This document shows positions 44,997-55,428 of a DNA stretch of 57,290 bases, piece by piece (the first letter of the stretch is position 1; every line of letters begins with the position of its first letter). The position numbers and the translations under genes were made by a program. Source of the DNA: Mucilaginibacter sp. (GTDB lineage Bacteria > Bacteroidota > Bacteroidia > Sphingobacteriales > Sphingobacteriaceae). The stretch is from contig JANXTT010000023.1 of NCBI GenBank assembly GCA_025352225.1, positions 1 to 57,290 of the forward strand, given 5' to 3'. Below the pieces are notes generated by a model that saw nothing but the letters and a program-made list of their open reading frames with translations, had not been told where the DNA came from and ran no database searches.

Positions 44997-47900
44997 ATGC
45001 TTAAAAATTTAATATGCTTAAAGGTCTTTTGTCAAAGTAACTATAGTTTTAGTAGGGCTTTATATGCGCTAACTCTTAAAGCCCCCTTGCTTTTTGTGTT
45101 TTTGGCTGTTTCTGTATTTTCACAGGCTCCTGATCTGAAATTTAAGCATATTACTACCGAGCAAGGTTTATCTCATAGCGACGTTGATGCTATATTTCAA
45201 GATACAAGAGGTTTTATTTGGTTTGCAACACGTTACGGCCTCGATCGCTACGATGGGGTTAAAATCACTGTTTATCGTAATAATCCAAATGATAGTAATA
45301 GCATAAGTAATAATACCATTCGTAGTATATGCGAAGATTATAAACATCAGTTATGGGTGGGTACACGTTATGGGCTTAATCGCTTCAATCCAAATACCAA
45401 CACATTTATAAGGTATCAAAATATAACACATAGCGATATTGGTAACGATATTAGTTCCAATACAATAACAAATGTTTATAAAGATGGGAATCAAAATTTA
45501 TGGATCAGCACTGCTTACAAAGGTTTAAATTTGTATAATGATAAAACAAATTCGTTTATTCACTTTCGTAATCAGAAAGGAAATCCTAATAGTTTAAGTA
45601 CAGATTCTGTTAATTGCACTTATCAGGATAAGAAAGGAAACCTGTGGATAGGCACTCAAAACGGACTTAATTTATTTGATAATAAAACCAAAACTTTTAA
45701 AAGGTTTAATAATTTAAACGATAAGCTCAATATACAGGGCTCCAATAATTTTACTATTATACAAGAAGATGATTTTGGAAATTTATGGTTGGGAACTAAA
45801 GATAGTGGTGTATCGTTATTCAATTTAAAATATAAAACTTTTAAACAATTTAATCATAATGATTTAGACCCACTTAGTTTGGGTAGTGATGTTGTGAGGT
45901 GTATAATACATGATAAAGAAGGTAGGATATGGATTGGATGCTCAAATGGAGGATTGAATCTATTTAACTCTAAAAATAATAGTTTTTATCACTATCAGAA
46001 TGATCCGGAGAATCCTACCAGCTTATCACAAACTACAATTACATCACTTTTTCAGGATAAGCAACAGAATTTATGGGTGGGTACACACCGCGGTGGAGTA
46101 AATTTATATGCCCCACACGCTAATTTATTTAATCTTTACCAAGAAAAATCAGATAAAACTACGATAAGTTATAGCGATGTGAAAACTTTTTGCCAGGATC
46201 ATAATGGTAATATATGGGTTGGTACAGATGGGGGTGGGCTAAACTTATTCAATCGCAAAACAAAAACTTTTTATCGTTATTATTACGACCCATTGAACCC
46301 TAAGTCCATAAGCTCTAATGCTGTGATGGATATTTACGAGGACTCACATTTTAATATATGGATTAATACTTTTGGAGGGGGATTAAACCTTTTTGATTCC
46401 AACAAGGGTACTTTTTATCGTTTTAAACATGATAAAAATGATAAATGGTCTATAAGCTCAAACTTTGGTCAAAAAAGTTTTGAAGATTCTGAGGGCCATT
46501 TATGGGTGGGGACATATTACGGAGGCCTTAACTTACTGGATTTAAAAACACATAAATTTAGACGTATTATTAAAGACCCCGATGGGATTACCAGTATATC
46601 GGGCAAAAATATTGTAACTATCAATGAGGATAAGGTAGGTAATGTATGGTTTGGTACAGATGATGGAGGATTGAATAGTTACAATTTGAAAACAAAACGC
46701 TTCTATCATTATTTTAATAAAGAGGTCACCAGCCCTGATTTTAGGGTTATCTTTAATGATAGTAAAGGAAGGCTTTGGGTAGGCCAGTTAGGATTGTATC
46801 TTTTTGATTATAAATTAAACAAATTTTCTTTATACACTAATAAGGGAGGTTTATCAAACGAGTTTATTAGAGGCATCACCCAGGATAAGCATGGTAAATT
46901 ATGGATATCAAGTAATAATGGTATTGTGAGATTTAATCCTGATGACTATTCAGTTAAAAAGTTTAATGTAATGGATGGTTTACAGGGTCTTGAATATGAA
47001 CCCAACGCCTATATGAAAGCTAATGATGGTGAAATGTTTTTTGGTGGAACCAAAGGGCTCAATACATTTGATCCAGATAAAATCAAAAGCAACAGATTTA
47101 TACCGCCTGTTTACATCACCAATTTTCAAATTTTCAACAAAGAGATAATCCCCGGTGAAAAGGGTTCACCTTTAAAAAATGATATCAGCGTAACCAATAA
47201 GATCAACCTGGCATACAACCAATCGTCTATTTCTTTTGATTTTGCAGCATTAAACTATGTCACATCAGAAAACAATCAATACGCTTACAAGTTGGAAGGG
47301 TTTGATGAAAATTGGGTTGCATCAAGCAGCCAACGAAAGGCGATGTATACTAATTTAGACCCCGGACAATATGTGTTTCATGTAAAAGCCTCCAACAATG
47401 ATGGTGTATGGAATAATAAAGGAGCCTCTGTTACGATTGTTATTACACCGCCTTTCTGGGAAACATGGTGGTTTGAAATATTAACACTTGTAATAATAGT
47501 TGGGGGTGCTTATAGTTATTATCGACACCGAATAGACAGCATAAAAGAACAGCGTGCCAACTTAGAAAAACAAGTTAAGGAACGTACTGCAGAAGTAGTT
47601 CATAAAGCAGAAGAGTTGCAAGGCGTTAATGAAGAATTGCATGCCCAATCAGAAGAGCTCAGTAAACAAGCTCATGATTTGAAACGGCTCAATACAGAAC
47701 TTGAAAAACAAAAGGAACAAGAGCTGGAGAAAGCGGTGGCGCAGGGTAAATTTGAAATAGCATCAGAAGTACTGCATGATATAGGAAATGCAATGGTGGG
47801 CTTCGGCTCCCATTTACACAGAATTAACCGAACACTTGAGCAAAACAACTTAGAAACAATGAAAAATCTAGCTTTGTTTTTAAAAGGAAAGCAGGAGGTA

Positions 47901-48542
47901 ATAGCGAGTGTATTAGGCGAAGATAAGGCAGCAGCACTAATATCAATAACAGAGGGAATCTCTAAAACCCAAATTAATAATCAAGAAGAAATAAGTACTG
48001 CAATAAATGAGTTGCTAAACATTATTACACATATTCAGGAAATACTCAATATTCAAAGTCAGTTTGTAAGGGGTCATGAAGGCGTACATGAAAGGAAGCC
48101 GGTTAATCTGATCCATCTACTAGATAATTGTAAATCAATGTTGTTTGCCTCATTTGAAAAAAAGGAGATTCAGTTTAGCATAAATATAGAACCAGGAAGC
48201 TATATTATCAAAGGAGATCATACCAAGTTGATGCAGGTATTGTTAAATATTTTGAAGAATAGCATAGATGCTATAGATATTGATTCGGTTGAAAAGAAAA
48301 TTTGCATGAGTATGAAATCTATCGGAACTTCAATTGCGTTAGTAGTGGTGGACAATGGACAGGGCTTTGACGAAGAAACAGGCCTGAAGTTTTTTGAGCG
48401 AGGTTTTACAACGAAAGAAGGAAGTACCGGGCTAGGGTTATATAATTGCAGATCAATAGTAGAGAGCCATGCGGGCTCGCTCGAAATTAAAAGTGAAGGT
48501 CCGGGTATGGGTGCCATTACAACAATAATATTTACATTATAA
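44997..48542 (+). CDS. Two-propeller (Reg_prop/Y_Y_Y) transmembrane histidine kinase, copy 1
   Basis: ATG 44997 is chosen over a TTG at 44976 because the paralogue at 48604 starts with the same MLKN. The 1181-residue protein has an N-terminal signal/anchor ending VFSQA, then 14 propeller motifs (W-[IV]-GT-x-GGLN-x-F/Y type), enough for two seven-bladed periplasmic propellers, a Y_Y_Y domain (YKLEGFDENW ... YVFHVKASNNDG), one membrane helix, a coiled coil, and a kinase core with LHDIGNAMVGFG (His927), DNGQGFD and TGLGLYNCRSIV. Related hybrid sensors of Bacteroides detect glycans, but those end in receiver and AraC domains, which are absent here. The ligand is unknown. Confidence 0.92.
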   Translation: MLKNLICLKVFCQSNYSFSRALYALTLKAPLLFVFLAVSVFSQAPDLKFKHITTEQGLSHSDVDAIFQDTRGFIWFATRYGLDRYDGVKITVYRNNPNDSNSISNNTIRSICEDYKHQLWVGTRYGLNRFNPNTNTFIRYQNITHSDIGNDISSNTITNVYKDGNQNLWISTAYKGLNLYNDKTNSFIHFRNQKGNPNSLSTDSVNCTYQDKKGNLWIGTQNGLNLFDNKTKTFKRFNNLNDKLNIQGSNNFTIIQEDDFGNLWLGTKDSGVSLFNLKYKTFKQFNHNDLDPLSLGSDVVRCIIHDKEGRIWIGCSNGGLNLFNSKNNSFYHYQNDPENPTSLSQTTITSLFQDKQQNLWVGTHRGGVNLYAPHANLFNLYQEKSDKTTISYSDVKTFCQDHNGNIWVGTDGGGLNLFNRKTKTFYRYYYDPLNPKSISSNAVMDIYEDSHFNIWINTFGGGLNLFDSNKGTFYRFKHDKNDKWSISSNFGQKSFEDSEGHLWVGTYYGGLNLLDLKTHKFRRIIKDPDGITSISGKNIVTINEDKVGNVWFGTDDGGLNSYNLKTKRFYHYFNKEVTSPDFRVIFNDSKGRLWVGQLGLYLFDYKLNKFSLYTNKGGLSNEFIRGITQDKHGKLWISSNNGIVRFNPDDYSVKKFNVMDGLQGLEYEPNAYMKANDGEMFFGGTKGLNTFDPDKIKSNRFIPPVYITNFQIFNKEIIPGEKGSPLKNDISVTNKINLAYNQSSISFDFAALNYVTSENNQYAYKLEGFDENWVASSSQRKAMYTNLDPGQYVFHVKASNNDGVWNNKGASVTIVITPPFWETWWFEILTLVIIVGGAYSYYRHRIDSIKEQRANLEKQVKERTAEVVHKAEELQGVNEELHAQSEELSKQAHDLKRLNTELEKQKEQELEKAVAQGKFEIASEVLHDIGNAMVGFGSHLHRINRTLEQNNLETMKNLALFLKGKQEVIASVLGEDKAAALISITEGISKTQINNQEEISTAINELLNIITHIQEILNIQSQFVRGHEGVHERKPVNLIHLLDNCKSMLFASFEKKEIQFSINIEPGSYIIKGDHTKLMQVLLNILKNSIDAIDIDSVEKKICMSMKSIGTSIALVVVDNGQGFDEETGLKFFERGFTTKEGSTGLGLYNCRSIVESHAGSLEIKSEGPGMGAITTIIFTL

Positions 48543-48603
48543 ATTACATTTCAAATTTTCATAACTCTGGAAAAATTATTATAACTTATAACTTTCTTTT
48601 TAT

Positions 48604-51600
48604 ATGCTTAAAAACGTTACATTTTTTTATAAAAGCCATTACTCGAGAGATCTTTACACGCTTACTTTAAGCATTTTATTTTTTGTGCTTTTTAATTGCT
48701 CAGCTTTTTCACAAGCTCCTAATTTAAAGTTTAAGCAAATAGGAGTTGATTACGGTTTATCAAACAGTTGGATTGAAACTGTATTTCAGGATTACCGTGG
48801 ATTTATATGGATAGCCACGCGAGACGGATTAAACAGATATGATGGGCAGCAAATAAAGGTTTACCGTAATAATTTAAAGGATACAAGTACCATAAGCGAT
48901 AATTTTATCCGTTGTATTTATGAGGACCGCCAACATAATTTATGGATAGGGACAGCAAATGGCTTAAATATGCTGAACCGTAATACTGACAGCTTTATGC
49001 GGTATAAGTATGATAAATCTAATAGTAAAAGCCTTAGTTTTAATACCATATCGTGCATATATCAGGATAAAAAAAATAATTTATGGGTATGTACATCCGT
49101 AGGTCTTAATTTATTTAATATGAAAACGCATACCTTTGAGCGTTTTTTGCATGATCCAGCTAATGCCAATACCATCAGTAGTGATAATGTAAACTATGTT
49201 TATCAGGATGTTAATGATAAAATATGGTTTGGTACAGATGCCGGGTTAAATCTGTTAAATGAAAAAGATCATTCGTTCACTTTATATCATAATTCTATTC
49301 CAAACATTCAAAGTACGCTTTCAAATTCGATCAGGATTATTCAGGGCGATCGCAATGGTAATTTATGGTTAGGTACAAATACTGGAGGTGTAATATTATT
49401 TAACCCCAATAAGATCACCTATAAGCTTTATTCACATCAGTTAAATAACAAAGCCAGTTTATCGGGTAATGAAATATGCGGGTTACTTACTGACCGCGAA
49501 GGGCGGCTATGGATAGGTGTAATTAATGAAGGACTTAATCTTTACGAGCCTGCTACTGATTCTTTTATACATTATGGTCACGAATTTAATAACCCCTACA
49601 GTATTGCTCAAAAAACAGCTTCGTGGATATATGAAGATAAACAAGGTAATTTATGGGTTGGAACCCACCGTGGGGGAGTAAGTTTATACGCGCCTAATGC
49701 TAATAGGTTTGACCTTTATCGGCAGGGAGAAAATTCAAACACCATAAGTTCTAGTGATGTTAAATCATTTTGTCAGGATAAAAAAGGTAATATCTGGATT
49801 GGTACCGATGGTGGTGGTATGAATCTGTTTGATAGGAAAAGCAATACTTTTCGGCGGTATCAGCATGATCCTAAAAATATTAAAAGCATAGGTTCTGACG
49901 CGGTATTAGATATTAACCAGGATAGTAATGGAAATATATGGGTAAGTACATGGAGTGGGGGCCTTAATTTGTTTGACGCCGCAAGTGGGAATTTTACTTC
50001 CTTTAAGAACTCTCCCGCGGATAAAAACTCCATCAGTTCAGACTTTGTACAAAAAACCTATCAAGATCAACAGGGTAATTTATGGGTGGGTACATATTTT
50101 GGCGGCCTGAATTTGCTTAACACCAAAACACATCGGTTTACACGAATTATAACTTCACCTGATGGTAAGAGTAGCTTATCTGGCAATAATATTGTATCCA
50201 TTATAGGGGATAAGTCAGGGAATGTATGGTTTGGCACAGACGATGCAGGCCTGAATTGCTATAATTTAAAAACAGAAACTTTCTCTCATTATTTTGACCA
50301 CCTGGAACGGTCTCCGGATATCCGTGTTCTGTTTGTAGATAGTAAAGGACGAGTATGGGCAGGCATGAAAGGGATGTACCTTTTTAACCCGTCAAAAAAT
50401 AAATTTGCTACATATACTAATAAAGCAGGGTTAGACAATGAGTATATTAAAGGGATAACAGAAGATGATAATGGTAACCTATGGATATCAACATCAAACG
50501 GACTCACAAGATTTAACCCTGAAACCTATTCCACCCAAAAATTTAATATCAAGGATGGATTGCAAGGGTCTGAATTTGAATCAAATGCGTTTTTGAAAGC
50601 CAGCAATGGGGAAATGTTTTTTGGAGGTAATAATGGATTAAATACATTTTTTCCTAATCGGGTAAAAACCAATGAATTTATTCCGCCGGTTTATATTACC
50701 GATTTTCAAATATTTAATAAACATATTGTAGTTGGCCAGCAGGATTCGCCGCTTAAGGAAGACATTACAGTTACAAAAGCAATTACTTTATCATACAACC
50801 AATCATCTATTTCATTTGATTTTGCCGCCTTAAATTTTGTGATAGCAGAAAACAATCAATATGCTTATAAATTAGAAGGCTTTGATGAAAATTGGGTTAT
50901 TGGCAATAGCCAGCGTAAGGCTAGTTATACAAATTTAGATCCAGGGCAATACGTGTTCCATGTAAAGGCATCCAACAATGATGGCATATGGAACGAGAAT
51001 GGGTCATCTATTACTATAATTATTAAACCGCCTTTTTGGGAAACCTGGTGGTTTGAGATTTTAACTGTACTAGTTATAGTGGGTGGGGCGTATGCATATT
51101 ATCGTAATAGGATTGATCGTATAAAAGAGCAAAAAGCCAACCTTGAAAAACAAGTAAAAGAACGGACTGCTGAAGTGGTGCTTAAAGCAGAGGAGTTACA
51201 AGGGGTAAATGAAGAATTGCATGCCCAATCAGAAGAATTAAGTAAACAAGCCGAAGATTTGAAACGGCTTAATGCAGAACTTGCCAAGCAAAAGGAACAG
51301 GAGCTTGAAAAAGCTGTAGCGCAAGGTAAATTTGAAATAGCATCTGAGGTATTGCATGATATAGGGAATGCTATGGTGGGGTTTGGCTCCTATTTGAACC
51401 GGATTAACCGTACAGTTGAACAAAACAATGTAGAGACAATTAAAAGTTTAGTATTGTTTTTAAAAGGACAGGAGGAGGCAATAGGAAGTGTAATAGGTAA
51501 AGATAAGGCAGCCGCGCTGGTATCTATAACAGAAGGGATATCTAAAACCCAAAGCACTAACCAGGAAGAAATAGGGAGTTCAATAAATGAGTTATTAAAT

Positions 51601-52122
51601 ATTGTTACTCATATTCAGGAGATCCTAAGTATTCAGAGCCAGTTTGTAAGGGGGCACGGGGGTGTGCACGACAGGAAACCGGTTAACTTAATCAATATAA
51701 TAGATGATTGTAAAGCTATGCTTTTTGCGTCATTTGAAAAAAAAGGTATTCAGTTTAAAATAAATATAGAACCAGGTAGCTATATTATTAAGGGCGACCA
51801 TACCAAGTTGATGCAGGTGCTTTTAAATATATTAAAAAACAGTGTAGAAGCGATTGATATGGAGTCGGTTGAAAAGAAAATTAGCCTGAGCATGCAATCC
51901 GTTGGCAAGATAATTGAAATATCAATACAAGACAACGGGCAAGGCTTTGACGAAGTTACAGGCCATAAATTGTTTGAACGTGGTTTTACCACTAAAAAGG
52001 CTGGTACGGGGTTAGGGTTATACAATTGCAGATCAATAGTAGAAAGCCATGCTGGTACATTTGCGATAACGAGCGATGGACCGGGCAAAGGTGCAACCAT
52101 TAAAATTGGCTTTGCATTATAA
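48604..52122 (+). CDS. Two-propeller (Reg_prop/Y_Y_Y) transmembrane histidine kinase, copy 2
   Basis: A 1172-residue paralogue of the preceding gene, 61 bases downstream. Signal peptide ends AFSQA; 14 propeller motifs, Y_Y_Y domain, membrane helix after PPFWETWWFEI, coiled coil and kinase core with His918 follow in the same order. The kinase half is almost identical to copy 1 and to the PAS kinase, whereas the propellers differ much more, as expected if the sensor diverges while the output is conserved. No receiver or DNA-binding domain is present. It is followed by a bidirectional hairpin. Confidence 0.92.
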   Translation: MLKNVTFFYKSHYSRDLYTLTLSILFFVLFNCSAFSQAPNLKFKQIGVDYGLSNSWIETVFQDYRGFIWIATRDGLNRYDGQQIKVYRNNLKDTSTISDNFIRCIYEDRQHNLWIGTANGLNMLNRNTDSFMRYKYDKSNSKSLSFNTISCIYQDKKNNLWVCTSVGLNLFNMKTHTFERFLHDPANANTISSDNVNYVYQDVNDKIWFGTDAGLNLLNEKDHSFTLYHNSIPNIQSTLSNSIRIIQGDRNGNLWLGTNTGGVILFNPNKITYKLYSHQLNNKASLSGNEICGLLTDREGRLWIGVINEGLNLYEPATDSFIHYGHEFNNPYSIAQKTASWIYEDKQGNLWVGTHRGGVSLYAPNANRFDLYRQGENSNTISSSDVKSFCQDKKGNIWIGTDGGGMNLFDRKSNTFRRYQHDPKNIKSIGSDAVLDINQDSNGNIWVSTWSGGLNLFDAASGNFTSFKNSPADKNSISSDFVQKTYQDQQGNLWVGTYFGGLNLLNTKTHRFTRIITSPDGKSSLSGNNIVSIIGDKSGNVWFGTDDAGLNCYNLKTETFSHYFDHLERSPDIRVLFVDSKGRVWAGMKGMYLFNPSKNKFATYTNKAGLDNEYIKGITEDDNGNLWISTSNGLTRFNPETYSTQKFNIKDGLQGSEFESNAFLKASNGEMFFGGNNGLNTFFPNRVKTNEFIPPVYITDFQIFNKHIVVGQQDSPLKEDITVTKAITLSYNQSSISFDFAALNFVIAENNQYAYKLEGFDENWVIGNSQRKASYTNLDPGQYVFHVKASNNDGIWNENGSSITIIIKPPFWETWWFEILTVLVIVGGAYAYYRNRIDRIKEQKANLEKQVKERTAEVVLKAEELQGVNEELHAQSEELSKQAEDLKRLNAELAKQKEQELEKAVAQGKFEIASEVLHDIGNAMVGFGSYLNRINRTVEQNNVETIKSLVLFLKGQEEAIGSVIGKDKAAALVSITEGISKTQSTNQEEIGSSINELLNIVTHIQEILSIQSQFVRGHGGVHDRKPVNLINIIDDCKAMLFASFEKKGIQFKINIEPGSYIIKGDHTKLMQVLLNILKNSVEAIDMESVEKKISLSMQSVGKIIEISIQDNGQGFDEVTGHKLFERGFTTKKAGTGLGLYNCRSIVESHAGTFAITSDGPGKGATIKIGFAL

Positions 52123-52139
52123 TCCATGAACATTATTTA

Positions 52140-52186
52140 AAAATAAAATCATCAAGAGCCACAAAAGGTTTTGATGATTTTATTTT
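52140..52186. terminator. Bidirectional terminator between convergent genes
   Basis: The 16-base arm at 52140-52155 (AAAATAAAATCATCAA) is the exact reverse complement of 52171-52186, with a 15-base loop. One arm is T-rich on each strand, so it can end transcription from both the propeller kinase (+) and the LytTR gene (-). Confidence 0.75.
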
Positions 52187-52238
52187 AACATACCCAGCAC
52201 AAAAAATACAATTAGCTATCATTTATTAACTTTTTATG

Positions 52239-52937
52239 CTATCTTATGATCTGCCCTAACACAGCTTCCTTTAAATATTTACTAATGGGTATCCGATGGG
52301 TTTGGATATGGAGGGTGTTACCTTCAATGGTAGTTACTTTATTTATTGCTACGATGTAAGATTTATGGGTCTGGATAAACTGGGTTACAGGAATTTTATC
52401 AAAAAAAGATTTTATGGTGGCATGGGTGATGAGTTTTTTGCCTCTATCTAAATAAATGGCTACATAATTTTCCATCCCCTCAATAAATAATATCTCGTTA
52501 AAGCTAACTCTTTCTAATTTCCCGTTCGATTTAATAAAAATGTATGGGGCTGCAGTTATGCCTTTTTCGTCTATTAGGGCAAAATAATCGCGAGCTTTCC
52601 AGGTAGCTTTTAAAAACCGATCGTACGATATTGGTTTTAACAGGTAGTCCATTACATCCATTTCAAAACCCTGGATGGCATATTGTTCAAAGGCGGTAGT
52701 GAATATAACTTTAGGCGGTTTTGATAATGCGCGTACAAAATCAATCCCCGATATATGCGGCATTTGTATATCTAAAAAAAGCAGGTCGATAGGTTGTTTT
52801 TGCAATAAGTCGCTCAATTCTAGGGCATCTTCGCAAACGCCCTTCAATTCAAGGAAACTGATCTTTTCCACATAGCCTTGCAATCCTTTGCGTGCAAACG
52901 GCTCGTCATCGGTTATAATGCAGGTTATATTAGTCAT
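52239..52937 (-). CDS. LytTR-family response regulator
   Basis: A 232-residue regulator: receiver domain 1-120 with DDEP (10-13), Asp56 in LLFLDIQMPHISG and Lys in DYLLKPISY, then a LytTR DNA-binding domain (about 130-230; ILFIEGMENYVAIYL ... FIQTHKSYIVAINKV). LytTR proteins bind imperfect direct repeats upstream of target promoters. Its start overlaps the end of the LytS-type kinase gene by 8 bases, so the pair is a coupled two-component system. Targets are unknown; it is the only DNA-binding regulator in the signalling island. Confidence 0.93.
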   Translation of the reverse strand: MTNITCIITDDEPFARKGLQGYVEKISFLELKGVCEDALELSDLLQKQPIDLLFLDIQMPHISGIDFVRALSKPPKVIFTTAFEQYAIQGFEMDVMDYLLKPISYDRFLKATWKARDYFALIDEKGITAAPYIFIKSNGKLERVSFNEILFIEGMENYVAIYLDRGKKLITHATIKSFFDKIPVTQFIQTHKSYIVAINKVTTIEGNTLHIQTHRIPISKYLKEAVLGQIIR

Positions 52938-53976
52938 ATTGCAGTTTTAATTCAGTAATAAATGTATTGTTCTCTTGCATGATATTCAACTCATGCTTAT
53001 CCGGGTATAACAAATCAAGTCTTCGCCTTAAATTTTCCAGCCCAATGCCACCGGGCCTTGTTTGATCACTCTTGTAATCAGTCATTGAGTTTTCTACACC
53101 AAATATGATCTGTCCGTTAACTAGTTTTGCATAAATAATTAGCTTGTAATTGCCGCCTATAAATTTAAATGCATTTTCAACCAATGGTAAAAAAAGCAGG
53201 GGGTAAACCAATTGATTGTTCAGCATGTTATCAAAACATACTTCCAAGTGTAATTTATCACTACTTCTTACCTTTTGCAGATCAATAAAACTTTGCAGGT
53301 ACTCTATTTCATTGATAATCGGAACCTGATGTTTCTGATCATATAACTGATACCTTAGCAATTCCGAAAATTTTTCGATACTTCGCTTCGCGCCCTCCAT
53401 ATCCTCATCCATTTGGAAGTAGATGGTATTTAGGGCATTAAATAAAAAGTGCGGATGGTATTGTGATTTTAAAAATTTGAGTTCAGTTTCTAAATGGTCG
53501 TTGGTTACTTTTTCAAGCAAAAGTTTGTTATTTACATAAGCGCGCATGTAGGTACTGCTGCGTGCTATGCCATAATAAATAATGGCATATAATGTGGGTA
53601 TCATATAAATATCAGCTACATCAGCCCAGGATAGGCCATCATCAGTAAAAGCCGCCATTGGAATAAATACCAGGTTCATTAAAACGAGGTTAGCCAAAAC
53701 CAAAATTATCAACTCTTTAACCACCCCCCGGTAGCCTAATCGCAATGGCCATCGTTTGTCGTAAAAACGGAAGAGCCATTCAAAAAGATATATACCTAAA
53801 TATCCCGTAAGTGCGCTACAACTCATTTCGAAGATATTTAAAGCCCAGTTTCTTTCCCAAAATAGGGAGCCAACATCAACATCGTGTAATAGCCTGATGG
53901 TAAAATATATCAGCAGACCATAAAATGGGGGGAAAATATATTTTCTAAAAAAAATCATAAATTTCAAATAAGTCAA
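52930..53976 (-). CDS. LytS-type sensor histidine kinase
   Basis: A 348-residue membrane kinase with about four N-terminal helices (about 15-140) and a His_kinase domain: SQYHPHFLFNALNTIYF (His176 likely phosphorylated), KFSELLRYQLYD, and an ATPase domain with LFLPLVENAFKF and RPGGIGLENLRRRL. It lacks an extra sensor domain, so signal detection lies in the membrane part. It is coupled by an 8-base overlap with the LytTR regulator that follows. Confidence 0.92.
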   Translation of the reverse strand: MTYLKFMIFFRKYIFPPFYGLLIYFTIRLLHDVDVGSLFWERNWALNIFEMSCSALTGYLGIYLFEWLFRFYDKRWPLRLGYRGVVKELIILVLANLVLMNLVFIPMAAFTDDGLSWADVADIYMIPTLYAIIYYGIARSSTYMRAYVNNKLLLEKVTNDHLETELKFLKSQYHPHFLFNALNTIYFQMDEDMEGAKRSIEKFSELLRYQLYDQKHQVPIINEIEYLQSFIDLQKVRSSDKLHLEVCFDNMLNNQLVYPLLFLPLVENAFKFIGGNYKLIIYAKLVNGQIIFGVENSMTDYKSDQTRPGGIGLENLRRRLDLLYPDKHELNIMQENNTFITELKLQYD

Positions 53977-54108
53977 TTGTAGTTCTGAAACAAAGTGAAG
54001 CTTTCTATAGTACGGATGTCGTACAATTTTCAGAATTTTTTTATTTACCGCTCAGCAATTGGCAAGTTGTAAATTACATATTTATTCAGAGAGTGCGGCT
54101 ATAGGTGC

Positions 54109-55281
54109 TCATTCTTTTTCAATTAAATGCTTTTCCCTAACCTTTGGCTTCATACCCAAAAGAAAGCGAGGTATTGCATAGGGTTTTACTAATAGGTGAT
54201 AGATACCAACGGTTACAAAGAAGGTCATTCCTACGGTGTAAATGTATTTGGATAGAATACTTTCGTTATGTGTTTGAACGATATAATATACCAACACAAC
54301 AATTACAGTTTGGTGCAGAATATAAAACGGGTAAACAGCCTGGTTTAAATAATCAAGCACCTTGTGCTTACGGTTCAAATACTTTTTACCATAACCCACT
54401 ATGGCCAATACCCAACTCCAGGCTACCAGAGGGCGCAGTGCTATACTGGTAAATATCAAAAGGCTGTTGTTGCTATGTACATCCCAAGGATCAAATTTAT
54501 TCCATCGCAAGTAATCAACTAATAACAGGCTTAAAAAACCTATGGTCAATGCAAATTGGCGGTTACGCTCAAGGCTATCCATTAATTTGGGCTGGGCAAT
54601 GCAAATAAAACCCGCCAGCAGGAAGAACAACCAATAAAAAAAGAAGCATCCATCATTTACCAAGTCGTTAGTTTCGGGATGTTTTTGCACCAGTGCGGCA
54701 AACCATACAATACCAGGAACCATTAGCAGGTATACACGTTTTCCTTCTGCCAGCACTTCCAGTTTTGTTTTAATACCAATGCTTTTAGGCGATGCCATCC
54801 ATGCGAATAACGGAGCAAATAACAGATCATATAAAAACAAATAGGCAATAAACCATAGGTGATGCCAGCTAAAATTACCTTTAGGGTAGGGTACAAAATT
54901 AAAAACTGTTTTATAAAACTCCCAATAAGTGCCGGTATAGCCATTGTTTAACCGCTCCATATAGATTTGGGGGGGCACTATTATAAACATTCCCACCAGC
55001 AGAGGTATAAATAACCGCCTGAACCTTAAGCCGATAAAGTTAAGGGTGCTACGCCGTTGCATCATAAAATAGCTTACCGTTCCCGAAATAAAGAAGAGCA
55101 AGGGCATGCGGAACAAGTGTAAAAAGTAATTCGATTCCATCATTAGGTTGCTGGTTTCATCATTTTTAATGTGCCAGCTATCTTCGGCTACGTAAGGCAT
55201 AGCCGAATGGAAAAATAGCACACCCAGAATGGATAATATCCTTAACCAGTCTAAGTAAGTTTGCCGTTGTGTAGTATCCAT
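54109..55281 (-). CDS. Acyltransferase family 3 membrane protein
   Basis: A 390-residue polytopic protein with about ten helices. It starts with YLDWLRILSILGVLFFHSAM, where the early Arg and His are those of the acyltransferase-3 family, and contains MPLLFFISGTVSYFMM and RFRRLFIPLLVGM. These enzymes acylate surface glycans or other envelope molecules; the length and the VYPFYILHQTVIVV end are closest to glucan-biosynthesis-C-like members. It lies 132 bases upstream of the LytS gene on the same strand. Confidence 0.85.
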   Translation of the reverse strand: MDTTQRQTYLDWLRILSILGVLFFHSAMPYVAEDSWHIKNDETSNLMMESNYFLHLFRMPLLFFISGTVSYFMMQRRSTLNFIGLRFRRLFIPLLVGMFIIVPPQIYMERLNNGYTGTYWEFYKTVFNFVPYPKGNFSWHHLWFIAYLFLYDLLFAPLFAWMASPKSIGIKTKLEVLAEGKRVYLLMVPGIVWFAALVQKHPETNDLVNDGCFFFYWLFFLLAGFICIAQPKLMDSLERNRQFALTIGFLSLLLVDYLRWNKFDPWDVHSNNSLLIFTSIALRPLVAWSWVLAIVGYGKKYLNRKHKVLDYLNQAVYPFYILHQTVIVVLVYYIVQTHNESILSKYIYTVGMTFFVTVGIYHLLVKPYAIPRFLLGMKPKVREKHLIEKE

Positions 55282-55428
55282 TGTTGTTTTTTAAGTAAAA
55301 AAAGCGATATAAATAAAAAAGTTATAATTTTTTTGACCACGGGATGATTTCTGTTGACCAATGAAATGATGTTTGTATCTGTTTTGATACTATTAATCGT
55401 TTACTTTGTGTTACACAAATCGTTGCAA

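Noticed and set aside
55354..55428. Hydrophobic N-terminal extension of the PLP enzyme
   Set aside because: It would add a membrane segment unusual for this cytosolic fold and begins with TTG or an ATG without support; the family start fits ATG 55429.
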